Source of the DNA: an uncultured Alphaproteobacteria bacterium
GTDB lineage: Bacteria > Pseudomonadota > Alphaproteobacteria > Reyranellales > Reyranellaceae
NCBI GenBank assembly: GCA_903929895.1
Contig: CAIYWM010000498.1
Coordinates: forward strand, 1-16,154
DNA: 16,154 nucleotides
Direction: 5' to 3'
A model generated the notes under the pieces. That model had not been told where the DNA came from, made no database searches, and saw nothing but the letters and a program-made list of their open reading frames with translations. The translations under genes and the position numbers were made by a program. Below are positions 1-8,108 of this stretch, in pieces. Positions within the stretch are counted from its first letter, which is position 1, and every line of letters begins with the position of its first letter.

Positions 1-124
1 CGAACAGCTCGACGCCCTCGCCCCGCACGATGTGCAGGGGCGTATTGTAGAAGAGGGGCGCGCCGGCGCCGAAGGCGCGGTCGCGACGTGCTGCCAGGGA
101 TTCAGCCGGTGTCGTCGCGTTCAT
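1..124 (-). CDS. Class III aminotransferase, N-terminal fragment (runs off the window)
   Basis: Only the first 41 residues are present; the gene continues past the left edge. It begins MNATTPAESLAARR and contains GAGAPLFYNTPLHIVRGEGV. This is the usual opening of PLP-dependent class III (omega) aminotransferases of the 'aspartate aminotransferase family' label, in which an LFY...PL.IVRGEGV segment precedes the YLD..NNV region. The PLP lysine and substrate residues lie outside the window, so the amino donor cannot be guessed. The ATG follows a GGACGG-type ribosome site that overlaps the stop region of the acyl-CoA dehydrogenase gene. Only 10 bases separate the two genes, so they are probably cotranscribed. 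The family call rests on a short stretch but a characteristic one. Confidence 0.72.
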   Translation of the reverse strand, partial: MNATTPAESLAARRDRAFGAGAPLFYNTPLHIVRGEGVELF

Positions 125-134
125 GGTATCCGTC

Positions 135-1334
135 CTACATCTTCCCCGAGACAATGCGCGCGCCCAGCGCCCAGCGATGGACCTCGGACGGGCCGTCGTA
201 GATGCGGAAGGCGCGGGAGTCGCGGAAGAAGCGCTCGACCACCGTGTCGCGGGTGATGCCGAGCCCACCCAGGATCTGCATGCAGCGGTCGGCGACGCGG
301 AAATAGGCCTCCGAGCAGATCACCTTGGACATCGAGCTTTCGTTCGAGGCGCGCTCGCCCTGGTCGAGCAGCCAGGCGGTATGCCAGATCGACAGCCGCG
401 CCTGGTTCATGTCCATCAGATTGTCGGCCAGCATGAACGACACGCCCTGGTGCTCGCCCAGCGTCTTGCCGAAGGCGACGCGGTGGCGCGCATAGTCGGT
501 GGCGATGTCCTGGGCGCGCATCGCCGCACCGAGCCAGCGCATGCAGTGGCTGAGGCGGGCGGGGGCGAGGCGGACCTGGGCGTAGCGGAAGCCCTTGCCG
601 ATCTCGCCCAGCACGGCGTCGGCCGGCAGGCGCAGGTTCTTGATCTCGATCACGCCATGGCCGCCGGTGAAGCTCGAATCCATCGTGTCGAGCGTGCGTT
701 CGAGGCGGATGGCGGGATCGGGCAGGTCGGCCAGGAACATGGTGGCATGCCCGTCCATCGGGCCGCCCTCGTTCTTGGCCATGATGATGGCGCAGCCCGC
801 GCCCTCGGCGCCGGTGATCAGCCACTTGCGGCCGTTGATCACCCACTCGTTGCCTTCGAGGCGCGCGGTGGTCGTCATCAGGCTGGGGTCGGAGCCGGCG
901 CCGCCGGGCTCGGTCATGCAGAAGATCGAGCGGATCTGGCCCGTCGCCATGCGCTTCAGGAAGTGCTCGCGCTGGTCGGGCCGGGCCACGACGTCGAGCA
1001 GGTGGATGTTGCCCTCGTCGGGCGAGGCGCAATGGATGGCCGTCGGCCCCAGGATCGAATAGCCCGCCGCCTCGAAGACATGGGCGCGGCCGACCTGGCT
1101 CAGCGCCTGGCCGCCATATTCCTTCGGCACCTGCGGCGCGAACACGCCAGCGGCCTTCGCCAGCTCGTTCATCTCGATCCGCAACTCGTCGGTCGGCCCG
1201 TGCGCCGTCCAGCGCGGATCGGTCTCGTAGGGGATGATCTTGTCCTTGATGAACTCCTTCACCCGGGCGGCGAGGTCGGTGATCGCCGCCGGCGGCGTGA
1301 AATTGAGGTCGTCGATCTTCTGCTTGGCCGTCAC
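135..1334 (-). CDS. Acyl-CoA dehydrogenase family protein (ACAD10/11-like)
   Basis: A 399-residue FAD flavoprotein predicted to form the alpha-beta double bond of an acyl-CoA thioester and pass electrons to ETF. I place the start at the GTG at 1334, eight bases after GGGAGAG. The frame stays open to 1415, but that extension is Arg/Pro-rich and lies in the divergent promoter region. The N-terminal helical domain spans about 1-135. The flavin-binding segment is MTEPGGAGSD (140-149), the beta domain about 140-245, and the C-terminal helical domain holds QILGGLGITRD (353-363) and RIYDGPSEVHR (377-387). Asp380 stands where medium-chain dehydrogenases have the catalytic Glu of Y-E-G. As I recall, the ACAD10/11 clade also has Asp there. 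Full length. Substrate unknown; the partner aminotransferase suggests an amino-acid-like or branched acid pathway, which is inference only. Confidence 0.9.
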   Translation of the reverse strand: MTAKQKIDDLNFTPPAAITDLAARVKEFIKDKIIPYETDPRWTAHGPTDELRIEMNELAKAAGVFAPQVPKEYGGQALSQVGRAHVFEAAGYSILGPTAIHCASPDEGNIHLLDVVARPDQREHFLKRMATGQIRSIFCMTEPGGAGSDPSLMTTTARLEGNEWVINGRKWLITGAEGAGCAIIMAKNEGGPMDGHATMFLADLPDPAIRLERTLDTMDSSFTGGHGVIEIKNLRLPADAVLGEIGKGFRYAQVRLAPARLSHCMRWLGAAMRAQDIATDYARHRVAFGKTLGEHQGVSFMLADNLMDMNQARLSIWHTAWLLDQGERASNESSMSKVICSEAYFRVADRCMQILGGLGITRDTVVERFFRDSRAFRIYDGPSEVHRWALGARIVSGKM

Positions 1335-1426
1335 GAAACTCTCCCGCGTTTGCGGCCGGAACCTAGCACGGGTCGCGGCGGGCGGCGTGCTTGAGCGTCG
1401 CAGAGCAATATGCAACCTTGGCGTGC

Positions 1427-1454
1427 TTTACTATTTTCATATACGTTCTTTAAT
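1427..1454 (+). promoter_or_regulatory. Candidate sigma-70 promoter of the comM-like gene
   Basis: TTTACT (1427-1432) and TTTAAT (1449-1454) are separated by 16 bases inside the only AT-rich patch of the 148-base divergent gap. They match the -35 and -10 consensus at 4 of 6 and 5 of 6 positions. Transcription would start near 1461, leaving a leader of about 22 bases with a GGGAG ribosome site before the ATG at 1483. I could not find an equally good promoter for the divergent acyl-CoA dehydrogenase. Confidence 0.4.
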
Positions 1455-1482
1455 TGTTCCCGGTACAGGACGGGAGCGGGAC

Positions 1483-3105
1483 ATGCAGGCGACGGTTCGG
1501 ACGGTGGCGTTCCAGGGCATCGATGTCCTGCCGGTGGACGTGCAGGTGCTGGTGGCGCCCGGCACCATCGCCTTCGCGGTGGTCGGGCTGGCCGACAAGG
1601 CGGTGGGCGAGAGCCGCGAGCGGGTGCGGGCTTGCTTCCGGGCGCTGGGGCTGGCCCTCCCGCCGCAGCGCATCACGGTGAACCTCTCCCCGGCCGACCT
1701 GGCCAAGGAGGGCAGCCACTACGACCTGCCGATCGCGCTGGGTCTGCTGGCGGCGTTGGGCGTGCTGCCGCGCGAGAGCGTCGAGGGCTTCGTGGTGCTT
1801 GGGGAACTGGCCCTCGACGGCTCGCTCTGCCGCGTGCCGGGCGTCCTGCCGGCGGCGATCGCCGCCCAGGCGGCGGGGCGCGGCGTGATCTGCCCGGCGG
1901 TGTGCGGGGGCGAGGCCGCGTGGGGTGGCTTCGACTCCCTCGCGGAGACCGACCGGCCGCCGATCATCGCCGCGCCTTCGCTGCTGGCGCTGATCAACCA
2001 TCTGCGCGGCCAGCAGACCCTGCCGGCGCCCGAGGCGCTGATGGCCGACGACCGCGCGACCTATCCCGACCTCAGCGAGATCAAGGGCCAGGAGAGCGCC
2101 AAACGCGTGCTCGAAATCGCGGCGGCGGGCGGACATAACCTGCTGATGATCGGGCCGCCGGGCTCGGGCAAGTCGATGCTGGCCGCGCGCCTGCCCGGCC
2201 TGCTGCCGCCGCTCGACCCGGAAGAGGCGCTGGAAGCCTCGATGGTGCGCTCGCTGGCCGGCGACCTGGGCGAGGGGCGCCTCAGCCGCCGCCGCACCTT
2301 CCGAGACCCGCACCATTCGGCGACCCTGCAGGCGCTGATCGGCGGTGGCGCGCGACCCAAGCCCGGGGAGGTGTCGCTCGCCCACCACGGCGTGCTGTTC
2401 CTCGACGAGCTGCCGGAGTTCAACCGGGCGACGCTCGAAGCCCTGCGCCAGCCGCTGGAGAGCGGCCGCGTGACGGTGGCGCGCGCCAACGCGCACGTCA
2501 CCTATCCGGCACGCTTTCAGCTCGTCGCCGCGATGAACCCCTGCCGCTGCGGCCATCTCATGGATCCGACCCGCGCCTGCGCCCGCGGCCCGCGCTGCGG
2601 TGCCGACTACCAGGCCAAGCTGTCGGGCCCGCTGCTCGACCGCATCGACCTCACCATCGATGTGCCCGCCGTCGCCGCCGCCGATCTCGCGCTGCCGCCG
2701 CCGGCCGAAACCTCGGCCGACATCGCCGCCCGCGTCGCCGCGGCCCGCACCGTCCAGCGCGAGCGGCTGGCCGCACTCGATGCCAAGGGAAAACTGACGG
2801 CCGTCGAAGCCGACCCGGCCGCCGGCCTGCTGGCCGATCGCGTCCGCAACTGGTCGAAGCCCCGGTGTAACGCCGACACCGACGGCGCCCTGCTGGCTGC
2901 CATTGCCGAACCGGACGCCGAGGGCCGCGCGCTGCTCGCCCGCGCCGCCGAACGCCTCGGCCTCTCCGCCCGCGCCTGGCACCGCACGCTCAGGGTCGCG
3001 CGCACCCTGGCCGACCTCGACGGCTCCGACGCGGTGCGCCGGCTGCACATTGCCGAGGCGCTGAGCTATCGCCGCCCACAGACGCGCTCGATGCTCGCGG
3101 CGTGA
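1483..3105 (+). CDS. comM: ComM/YifB family AAA+ helicase (Mg-chelatase-like)
   Basis: A 540-residue protein of the YifB/ComM family. In naturally competent bacteria ComM is a hexameric helicase that drives branch migration while incoming single-stranded DNA recombines; the old name 'Mg chelatase' reflects only AAA+ homology. The N-terminal ChlI-like domain (about 1-200) has the VVGLADKAVGESRERVRA signature. Walker A is GPPGSGKS (224-231) and Walker B is VLFLDE (304-309). A four-cysteine element (C354, C356, C366, C372) follows MNPC and is typical of the family. GPLLDRIDLTIDVPAV follows, and the C-terminal helical lid ends with EALSYR. The frame is open upstream to 1234, but family N-termini start like MQATVRTVAFQGID, and GGGAG precedes the ATG at 1483. 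Its stop lies three bases from the convergent neighbour's stop. The gene occurs widely in non-competent bacteria too, so it does not prove competence. Confidence 0.95.
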   Translation: MQATVRTVAFQGIDVLPVDVQVLVAPGTIAFAVVGLADKAVGESRERVRACFRALGLALPPQRITVNLSPADLAKEGSHYDLPIALGLLAALGVLPRESVEGFVVLGELALDGSLCRVPGVLPAAIAAQAAGRGVICPAVCGGEAAWGGFDSLAETDRPPIIAAPSLLALINHLRGQQTLPAPEALMADDRATYPDLSEIKGQESAKRVLEIAAAGGHNLLMIGPPGSGKSMLAARLPGLLPPLDPEEALEASMVRSLAGDLGEGRLSRRRTFRDPHHSATLQALIGGGARPKPGEVSLAHHGVLFLDELPEFNRATLEALRQPLESGRVTVARANAHVTYPARFQLVAAMNPCRCGHLMDPTRACARGPRCGADYQAKLSGPLLDRIDLTIDVPAVAAADLALPPPAETSADIAARVAAARTVQRERLAALDAKGKLTAVEADPAAGLLADRVRNWSKPRCNADTDGALLAAIAEPDAEGRALLARAAERLGLSARAWHRTLRVARTLADLDGSDAVRRLHIAEALSYRRPQTRSMLAA

Positions 3106-3108
3106 CCT

Positions 3109-3891
3109 TCAGTGGTGCCGCTTCTCCATCAGGACGATCGTCCGCCGCAGCGAGTCCGAATCCAATGCGGTCTGGCCCTTGAAGGGCTGGTCCATGATGA
3201 ACACGAAGCCGATGAAGGCGCCCAGCACGGCCATCTGGGCCGAGAGTACATAGGCGCGGAAGGCGCTGCGTCCCAGGGTGCTGGTGATGAACAGCAGCAT
3301 CAGGACGGCGAAGAGGATGACCTGCCAGTAGCGCTCGGGCAGGGCGACCGTGACGGCATTGAGCCTTGCGTCACGCGACTCGGCGATCGAGTCGAAGGAG
3401 CCCAGGATCTCGGAATAGATCGTCGTCTGACGGGCGGACCGCGGCTCGATCTCGAGGATGCCGCGCGACAGGGACGCGAAGGCGAGGCGCACCTTGTCGC
3501 TGGTCTCGCCGCGCAGCATCGCCGGCCATTCATCGGCGACGATCGCCTTCGCGTAGGTCAGCAGGTGGACCCGGAGTTCCGCGACCGAGTCATCGCCATA
3601 GCGGTTGAGAAGCCGGTCGAGGCGGTTGATCTGCGATGCCTCGGCCGCCAGCAGCGAGTCGACCTTGCGGAAATTGCTCTCCGCCTCGACCAGGGTGAAG
3701 GCCAGCACCAGGCTCGTCATGGTGAACAAGGTGGCCTGCATGCGCAGGACGAAGTCGTTGTTCTCGTTGCTGGTCCGCAGGTAGGGCAGCCGGTGCACCA
3801 GCGACGGCAAAGCGAGGATCGCCCCGACCATCGCGAGTGCGCCGGCCGCCAGGATAAGGACCTCGGGAAGCGAATAGAGCCAGTCGATCAT
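3109..3891 (-). CDS. DUF4239-type (bestrophin-like) membrane protein
   Basis: A 260-residue inner-membrane protein of no established function. Predicted membrane segments lie at about 10-31, 50-69, 188-206 and 213-233. They flank a polar, helical central region (about 70-185) with the FTLVEAESNF...EASQINRLDRLL pattern. The late DQPFKGQ motif (234-240) and the FVGFV-like last membrane segment are hallmarks I associate with DUF4239 proteins, sometimes described as bestrophin-like and possibly channel-related. The ATG at 3891 has no obvious Shine-Dalgarno sequence within 15 bases, which is unusual here, yet no other in-frame start would keep the first membrane segment. It is convergent with comM (3-base gap) and divergent from the small membrane protein at 4029, so it is probably monocistronic. 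Confidence 0.8.
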   Translation of the reverse strand: MIDWLYSLPEVLILAAGALAMVGAILALPSLVHRLPYLRTSNENNDFVLRMQATLFTMTSLVLAFTLVEAESNFRKVDSLLAAEASQINRLDRLLNRYGDDSVAELRVHLLTYAKAIVADEWPAMLRGETSDKVRLAFASLSRGILEIEPRSARQTTIYSEILGSFDSIAESRDARLNAVTVALPERYWQVILFAVLMLLFITSTLGRSAFRAYVLSAQMAVLGAFIGFVFIMDQPFKGQTALDSDSLRRTIVLMEKRHH

Positions 3892-3946
3892 GGTCTTGTT
3901 CTAGCGAGGAGAGGCTTCATTATCGAGTCGATGACGCCGGCCGAGA

Positions 3947-3976
3947 TTGATCCTAGCCCGGCCGATCGACTAGGGT
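3947..3976 (+). promoter_or_regulatory. Candidate promoter of the small membrane protein at 4029
   Basis: TTGATC (3947-3952) and CTAGGG/TAGGGT (3970-3976) are spaced 17-18 bases apart. Many alphaproteobacterial housekeeping promoters have this TTGA-N17-CTAGGG form. The start would fall near 3983, about 45 bases ahead of the ATG. The call is by eye only. Confidence 0.4.
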
Positions 3977-4028
3977 CGCATCGCTGCGGCCGCGCCTGGT
4001 CGAGGCAACCGGAAGAAGAGAGTTTGCG

Positions 4029-4520
4029 ATGGTGCGTCTGTTGATGCGTGTTCTTCTGTCACAGTATGCAATTGGCCTGATTTCCTTGCTGATCTGCATC
4101 CCGATGGTCATCACATTGACTGAAATCCCCAAGTCGTTGTGGTTGAAGCCTGACATCCACGAAGAGATGGAAATCGTCACCGGCATCGGCATCATCATGA
4201 TCGGTTGGGGCGTCCTCCTCGAGGAACGCAAGACGCTGCGTGAGATCTTCGGTCTGCTGGGCACTCCGGACGAGGCCTGGCAGGAACTGATCGATCACAA
4301 GTGCCACAACTACGGCGTCGGCCAGCTCTCCATCGGCCTGATTGCCGAGATCTGCATCGAGCTGATCAAGATCCCCAACACCATTATCTACACCGGCGAA
4401 GTCGACGACTACCTCGTCGCCGCCGGCCTCTTCTTCGTGGGCGTGGGCGCGCTCCTGCTCGTCCGTCACGTCCTTGTCATGTTCTTCTTTCTGCCGCGGT
4501 CGGCCGTCGCGACGCACTGA
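4029..4520 (+). CDS. Small multi-pass membrane protein of unknown function
   Basis: A 163-residue protein I do not recognise. Hydrophobic segments lie at about 12-32, 47-64, 99-118 and 126-155. A short charged loop (EERKTLREIFGL, about 65-76) sits between the second and third, followed by DHKCHNYG (89-96). The profile suggests a four-helix inner-membrane protein with no catalytic motif. The ATG follows AAGAAGAGAG at suitable spacing. Local GC is lower at the 5' end of this gene than in its neighbours, which may only reflect hydrophobic codons. It is divergent from the DUF4239 gene and ends 10 bases from the stop of the convergent FAD oxidoreductase gene. The gene is well formed; its function is unknown. 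Confidence 0.75.
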   Translation: MVRLLMRVLLSQYAIGLISLLICIPMVITLTEIPKSLWLKPDIHEEMEIVTGIGIIMIGWGVLLEERKTLREIFGLLGTPDEAWQELIDHKCHNYGVGQLSIGLIAEICIELIKIPNTIIYTGEVDDYLVAAGLFFVGVGALLLVRHVLVMFFFLPRSAVATH

Positions 4521-4530
4521 CATCCCGCCG

Positions 4531-6123
4531 TCACGGATCGATCAGCACGCCCGGGTTCATCATCCCCTTGGGGTCCAGTTCGCGCTTGGCGCCACGCAGC
4601 GCCCGCGCGAACAGCTCTGGCCGTTGCTTGTCGTAGAACGGCCGATGGAAGCGGCCGACGGCGTGATGGTGTGTGGTCGTACCGCCATGTTCCACGGTCG
4701 CCGCCGTGCAGGTCGACAGGACTTCCATGAACTGCGCCAGCGCGTCCTTCTTCGGGTCGAACAGGCCGCCGAAGGTGAAATAGAGACAGGGACCGTCGGG
4801 ATAGACGTGGGTGAAGCGGCAGGTGACGGTGCCGTCGCGGCCCGTCACCGCCTTGATCGTGTCCCGGGCGATCTTCGTGATCTTCGTGTGGAAGTCGCGG
4901 GTGCGCTCCCAGGTCATCGAGGTCTCGAAGGTCGAGGAGAGGATGCCGCGCGCCACCGCATGCTCGCCATAGTGCGGCGCACGGATGAACTTGTTGCGCC
5001 AGGCGCCGGCGGCGCCCGAGCGGTGCGCATTCTCGTCGTCGTCGCTGTGGTCCGCGACGCCGCCGTGGGCGGCGCAGATCTCCAGCGCGCGCTTCATCCA
5101 GGCGTCGAGCGGATGGTCGGGCGATTCGAAGGCCAGCACCAGCACGGCCTCCTCGTTGCTCCACGGGATTCCGGGCAGCGCCTCGCGCGCCTCGAGCAGG
5201 CGGCAGTTGGCGGGATAGAGCCCGGCCTGTGTGATGTCGCGCACCGCGTCGGCGCCGGTATGGAAGTCGCGGAAGCGCACGCTGGCGGAGGCGCGGAAGG
5301 TTGGCTTCTTGCGCAGCCGCACCCAGGCTTCGGTGATGATGCCTAAAATGCCCTCGGAGCCGATGAACATCCGGTCGGGGCTGGGGCCGGCGCCTGAGCC
5401 GGGCAGGCGGCGCGTCTCCAGCGTGCCTTCGGGCGTCACGACCCGCGTGCTCTCCACGAAATCGTCGATGTGGGTGTAGAGCGTGGCGTAATGGCCGCCC
5501 GAGCGCGTGGCGATCCAGCCGCCGAGGGTCGAGCAGCGATAGGCCTGCATGTAGTGGCGCATCGTGAACGGCGTGTCGCGCAGCGCGTCCTCGATCGCCG
5601 GCCCGTAGATGCCGCCCTGGATGCGTGCGGCCTGGCTCACCGCATCGACCTCCAGCACCTTGTCCATGTGGCGCGTCGAGATCGTCACGACCTTGTCGAA
5701 CGCGGCCGAAGGCTCGATGCCCTTCACCACCGACGAGCCGCCGCCATAGGGGATCGCCTTGGCGCCGATGCGGTCGCACCAGTCGAGGACCTTCACGATG
5801 TCCTCTTCGCTTTCCGGGAAAGCCACCGCGTCGGGTGGGTTGGGCACCGAGCGCATGAACATGCGCAGCGTGTCGAAGCCCGCCTTGCCGTAGCTGTGCT
5901 CGAGCCGCGTCAGGTGATCGGTGCGCACCATCGCCTGCAGCGCCGAGGGGACGTCGACGCGGCTCTTGCGCAGCACGATCTCGTCGGCCTTCGGCGGGGC
6001 CTTCACGTCGAAGCCGGAGAGCCCGTAGCGTTGGGCGATCTCGGCCTCCCAGGGCCTGATCTCGTCTTGGGTCAGGTCCTCGTCAGCGTAACCCCAGGCA
6101 TAGAACTTCTTCTGCCGCCGCAT
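4531..6123 (-). CDS. FAD-binding oxidoreductase of the VAO/AGPS type
   Basis: A 530-residue flavoprotein of the vanillyl-alcohol-oxidase fold, closest by motif to alkyl-dihydroxyacetonephosphate synthase (AGPS). It opens with KKFYAWGYADED, like the WGW/WGY start of AGPS. It has the FAD loop PYGGGSSVVKGIEP (125-138), STLGGWIATRSGG (198-210) and GSEGILGIITEAWVRL (255-270). CLYFTFGG (446-453) carries the active-site Tyr region, HHHAVGR (485-491) gives the AGPS histidine triad, and the end reads DPKGMMNPGVL. The stretch after TRSGG (HYATLYTHIDD) differs from the MKKN.YGNIED I remember in bacterial AGPS-like enzymes, so the substrate may differ. No DHAP acyltransferase is nearby, so ether-lipid synthesis is not supported; a 2-hydroxyacid oxidase role is equally possible. 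The ATG at 6123 follows GGAGGAAAC. Last gene of the run that starts with HIT. Confidence 0.88.
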   Translation of the reverse strand: MRRQKKFYAWGYADEDLTQDEIRPWEAEIAQRYGLSGFDVKAPPKADEIVLRKSRVDVPSALQAMVRTDHLTRLEHSYGKAGFDTLRMFMRSVPNPPDAVAFPESEEDIVKVLDWCDRIGAKAIPYGGGSSVVKGIEPSAAFDKVVTISTRHMDKVLEVDAVSQAARIQGGIYGPAIEDALRDTPFTMRHYMQAYRCSTLGGWIATRSGGHYATLYTHIDDFVESTRVVTPEGTLETRRLPGSGAGPSPDRMFIGSEGILGIITEAWVRLRKKPTFRASASVRFRDFHTGADAVRDITQAGLYPANCRLLEAREALPGIPWSNEEAVLVLAFESPDHPLDAWMKRALEICAAHGGVADHSDDDENAHRSGAAGAWRNKFIRAPHYGEHAVARGILSSTFETSMTWERTRDFHTKITKIARDTIKAVTGRDGTVTCRFTHVYPDGPCLYFTFGGLFDPKKDALAQFMEVLSTCTAATVEHGGTTTHHHAVGRFHRPFYDKQRPELFARALRGAKRELDPKGMMNPGVLIDP

Positions 6124-6150
6124 GTTTCCTCCGACCGTTTTTTCATTTGT

Positions 6151-7017
6151 TCAGGCCGCGAAGGCGATCGGCTTCGTCGTCCCCTTGATCTGCGTGCGAT
6201 GCATGATGCGACGCGCCGATTTGTCGAACGGATCGCGGCGATGCATGGTCGAGCGATTGTCCCACATCACGAGATCGCCCACCTTCCAGGCATGCTGGTA
6301 GATGAAGCGTGGCTGGGTGACGTGCGCCCACAGCTCTTCCAGCAGCGCGTCGGATTCGGCCCGCGTATAGCCCTCGACAAAGGAATTGCGGCGGCGGCCG
6401 AGATAGAGCGTGGCGCGGCCGTTGACCGGGTGGCGCAGGATCGCCGGATGCCAGGCGCCAGGCGCAACCATCGGATCGTCGGTCGGCGTCACGCCCTTGC
6501 GGAGGAAGCCGCCGGAATTGTAGGTGCCGTCGTGCTTCACGCGCCGGCCCTCGATCCTGGCGCGCAGGCTCGCGGGCAGGGCGTCGCACGCCGCCTGCAT
6601 GCTGGTGAACCAGGTGTTGCCGCCGGTCGGCGGGATTTCCAGCGAGTAGAGCATCGAGGCGTCGGGCGGCACATCGAGATAGCTCATGTCGGTGTGCCAG
6701 ACCGCTTCGCCGTCGCCCAGCGCGCCGATCGGGTCGCCCTTGGTGTCGAGCACGTTCGACACGACATAGATGTCGGGATAGCCCGGCGGGCTGATGCGGC
6801 CGCGCTCCTGGTTGGGCGGCGGGTCGAGTTCGCCGAAGCGGCGGCTGAAGGCCAGCAGATGGTCGTCGCTGAGCTGCTGCCCGCGCAACAGGATCATCGA
6901 ATGCGCGTACCAGGCGCGCTCGATCGCGGCGAACTCCTCCTCACTGAAGTTGCGCAGATCGACGCCGAGAATTTCCGCCCCGACCGAATCGGTCACCGGC
7001 CGCACTGTCACGCTCAT
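6151..7017 (-). CDS. TauD/TfdA family Fe(II)/2-oxoglutarate-dependent dioxygenase
   Basis: A 288-residue non-heme iron oxygenase that would hydroxylate an unknown substrate while decarboxylating 2-oxoglutarate to succinate. The iron facial triad is visible as H108-T-D110 (WHTDMSY) and H259 (DNRSTMHRR). R270 lies 11 residues after the distal His, as expected for the Arg that holds 2-oxoglutarate, and R274 matches the second conserved Arg of TauD. The N-terminus VRPVTDSVGAEILGVDL is classic for TauD/TfdA. The start is the ATG at 7017 with GGAGGCG eight bases upstream; the frame is open to 7095, but that would overlap the hydrolase gene. The gap to the next gene, the FAD oxidoreductase, is 27 bases. 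Taurine is not implied: the family also acts on aryloxy acids, alkyl sulfates and carnitine-like compounds. Confidence 0.92.
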   Translation of the reverse strand: MSVTVRPVTDSVGAEILGVDLRNFSEEEFAAIERAWYAHSMILLRGQQLSDDHLLAFSRRFGELDPPPNQERGRISPPGYPDIYVVSNVLDTKGDPIGALGDGEAVWHTDMSYLDVPPDASMLYSLEIPPTGGNTWFTSMQAACDALPASLRARIEGRRVKHDGTYNSGGFLRKGVTPTDDPMVAPGAWHPAILRHPVNGRATLYLGRRRNSFVEGYTRAESDALLEELWAHVTQPRFIYQHAWKVGDLVMWDNRSTMHRRDPFDKSARRIMHRTQIKGTTKPIAFAA

Positions 7018-7067
7018 GTCATCGCCTCCGTCTCTCGCCGCGATGATCGGCCGACCGCGAGTGTCGA

Positions 7068-8108
7068 TCAAGCGCCGAGCGCCGGGACCAGCCACTTCAA
7101 CAGGGCCGCGGCGACCGCGGGCGAGAGCGGCCCGGCGAACCCCGGATCGAGCGGACCCGTCACGGTTTTGAGATTGTGGCTGACCTGCGGGATCACCACG
7201 GCCTCGCCGGACACGCCGCGGTCCCGCAGCGCGTCGATCAGCGGCTGCACGTCCTCCATCGGGACCACCTGCCGATCGGCGCCGCCCTGCAGGAGAAGAC
7301 AGGGCGTGCGGCTGTCGGCGAGCACGGACGCGGGATCGAAGGACAGAAGCTTCTGCAGGAACGGGCCAGCATAGAGCGGGAACAGGAGCTGCAGCTCGGG
7401 CGGCAGGTTGTTGGGCACGCGGCCGGTCTCGAGGATGGCGGCGATGGCGCGATCGGCCGGCAGGCGCAACGCCGGCGACGCGTCACGCGCGATCTGCGCG
7501 CGCAGGATTGCCTCGAGCCGGCGGCCTGGCGTGGCGGCCAGCACCAGTGCGTGCAGCTTCTTCGCGGCCAGCGACCGGCTTGCCGCGAGCGCCAGCAAGC
7601 CGCCCTCGCTGTGGCCCAGCAATGCCGTGGCGTAGGACTTGATCTCGTCGTGGCGCAGCAGCTCGGCATGGGCAGCCTCGACGTCGCCCACGAAATTGTC
7701 CCAGGCGAAGAAGGCTTCCTGCTCTTCCAGCGAACCGCGCGGCCGCGGCGTCGACTGGCCGATGCCGCGCTTGTCGTAGCGCAGCGAGGCGATGCCGTTG
7801 CGCGCCAGCAGCTCGGCGATGTCCTTCAGCAGGTCGATGCGCTCCGGCGCCAGCGGATTGTTGCCGTCTCGGTCGGTCGGTCCGCTGCCGGCGACCAGCA
7901 CGATGCCCGGCACGTACTGGATCTCGCTGAATAACGGCATCAGCAAAGTGCCGGCCAGGGTGACGCCGTCGCCGCGTCCGGCGAAGCGCACCGGGCGCTC
8001 CTTGGTCCTGCCCTTCGCGTACCACCCGCTCTCGGTCGGCGACCGCTGCGCCCATGCGGTCGCGGGCGCGAGCGCGCCGGCCGCCAGCACGGCGCGGCGG
8101 CGGATCAA
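7068..8108 (-). CDS. Exported alpha/beta-hydrolase (serine esterase-like)
   Basis: A 346-residue hydrolase that probably acts outside the cytoplasm. The first 20 residues (three Arg, hydrophobic core, AWA-Q cleavage site) form a signal peptide; RRR could make it a weak Tat signal, though only two-Arg-like. The catalytic triad is Ser167 in GHSEGG (165-170), Asp278 in GGADRQV and His311 in VSHNLK. GSGPTDRDGNN (74-84) is the oxyanion region seen in YfhR/FrsA-like and 'alpha/beta hydrolase fold' esterases, and YDKRGIGQS (111-119) follows. The start is TTG at 8108, overlapping the HIT stop as TTGA, with AAGG five bases upstream. The next candidate, a GTG, would lose the arginines. Its place between HIT and the dioxygenase suggests cotranscription, but the substrate is unknown. 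Confidence 0.88.
   Translation of the reverse strand: MIRRRAVLAAGALAPATAWAQRSPTESGWYAKGRTKERPVRFAGRGDGVTLAGTLLMPLFSEIQYVPGIVLVAGSGPTDRDGNNPLAPERIDLLKDIAELLARNGIASLRYDKRGIGQSTPRPRGSLEEQEAFFAWDNFVGDVEAAHAELLRHDEIKSYATALLGHSEGGLLALAASRSLAAKKLHALVLAATPGRRLEAILRAQIARDASPALRLPADRAIAAILETGRVPNNLPPELQLLFPLYAGPFLQKLLSFDPASVLADSRTPCLLLQGGADRQVVPMEDVQPLIDALRDRGVSGEAVVIPQVSHNLKTVTGPLDPGFAGPLSPAVAAALLKWLVPALGA

Noticed and set aside
123..1394. 423-codon plus-strand frame across the acyl-CoA dehydrogenase
   Set aside because: Shadow frame; the minus strand has FAD-binding and C-terminal acyl-CoA dehydrogenase motifs.
1234..1482. Extended N-terminus of ComM from 1234
   Set aside because: The extension overlaps the acyl-CoA dehydrogenase gene and the promoter; the family N-terminus and a ribosome site fit 1483.
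1450..3048. 532-codon open frame antisense to comM
   Set aside because: Low-complexity Arg/Gly/Ala translation with no motif, while the opposite strand carries complete ComM motifs.
5470..7374. 634-codon open frame on the plus strand
   Set aside because: It lies antisense to the FAD oxidoreductase and dioxygenase, has an Arg/Ala/His-rich composition and no recognisable domain. It is a shadow of high-GC coding DNA.
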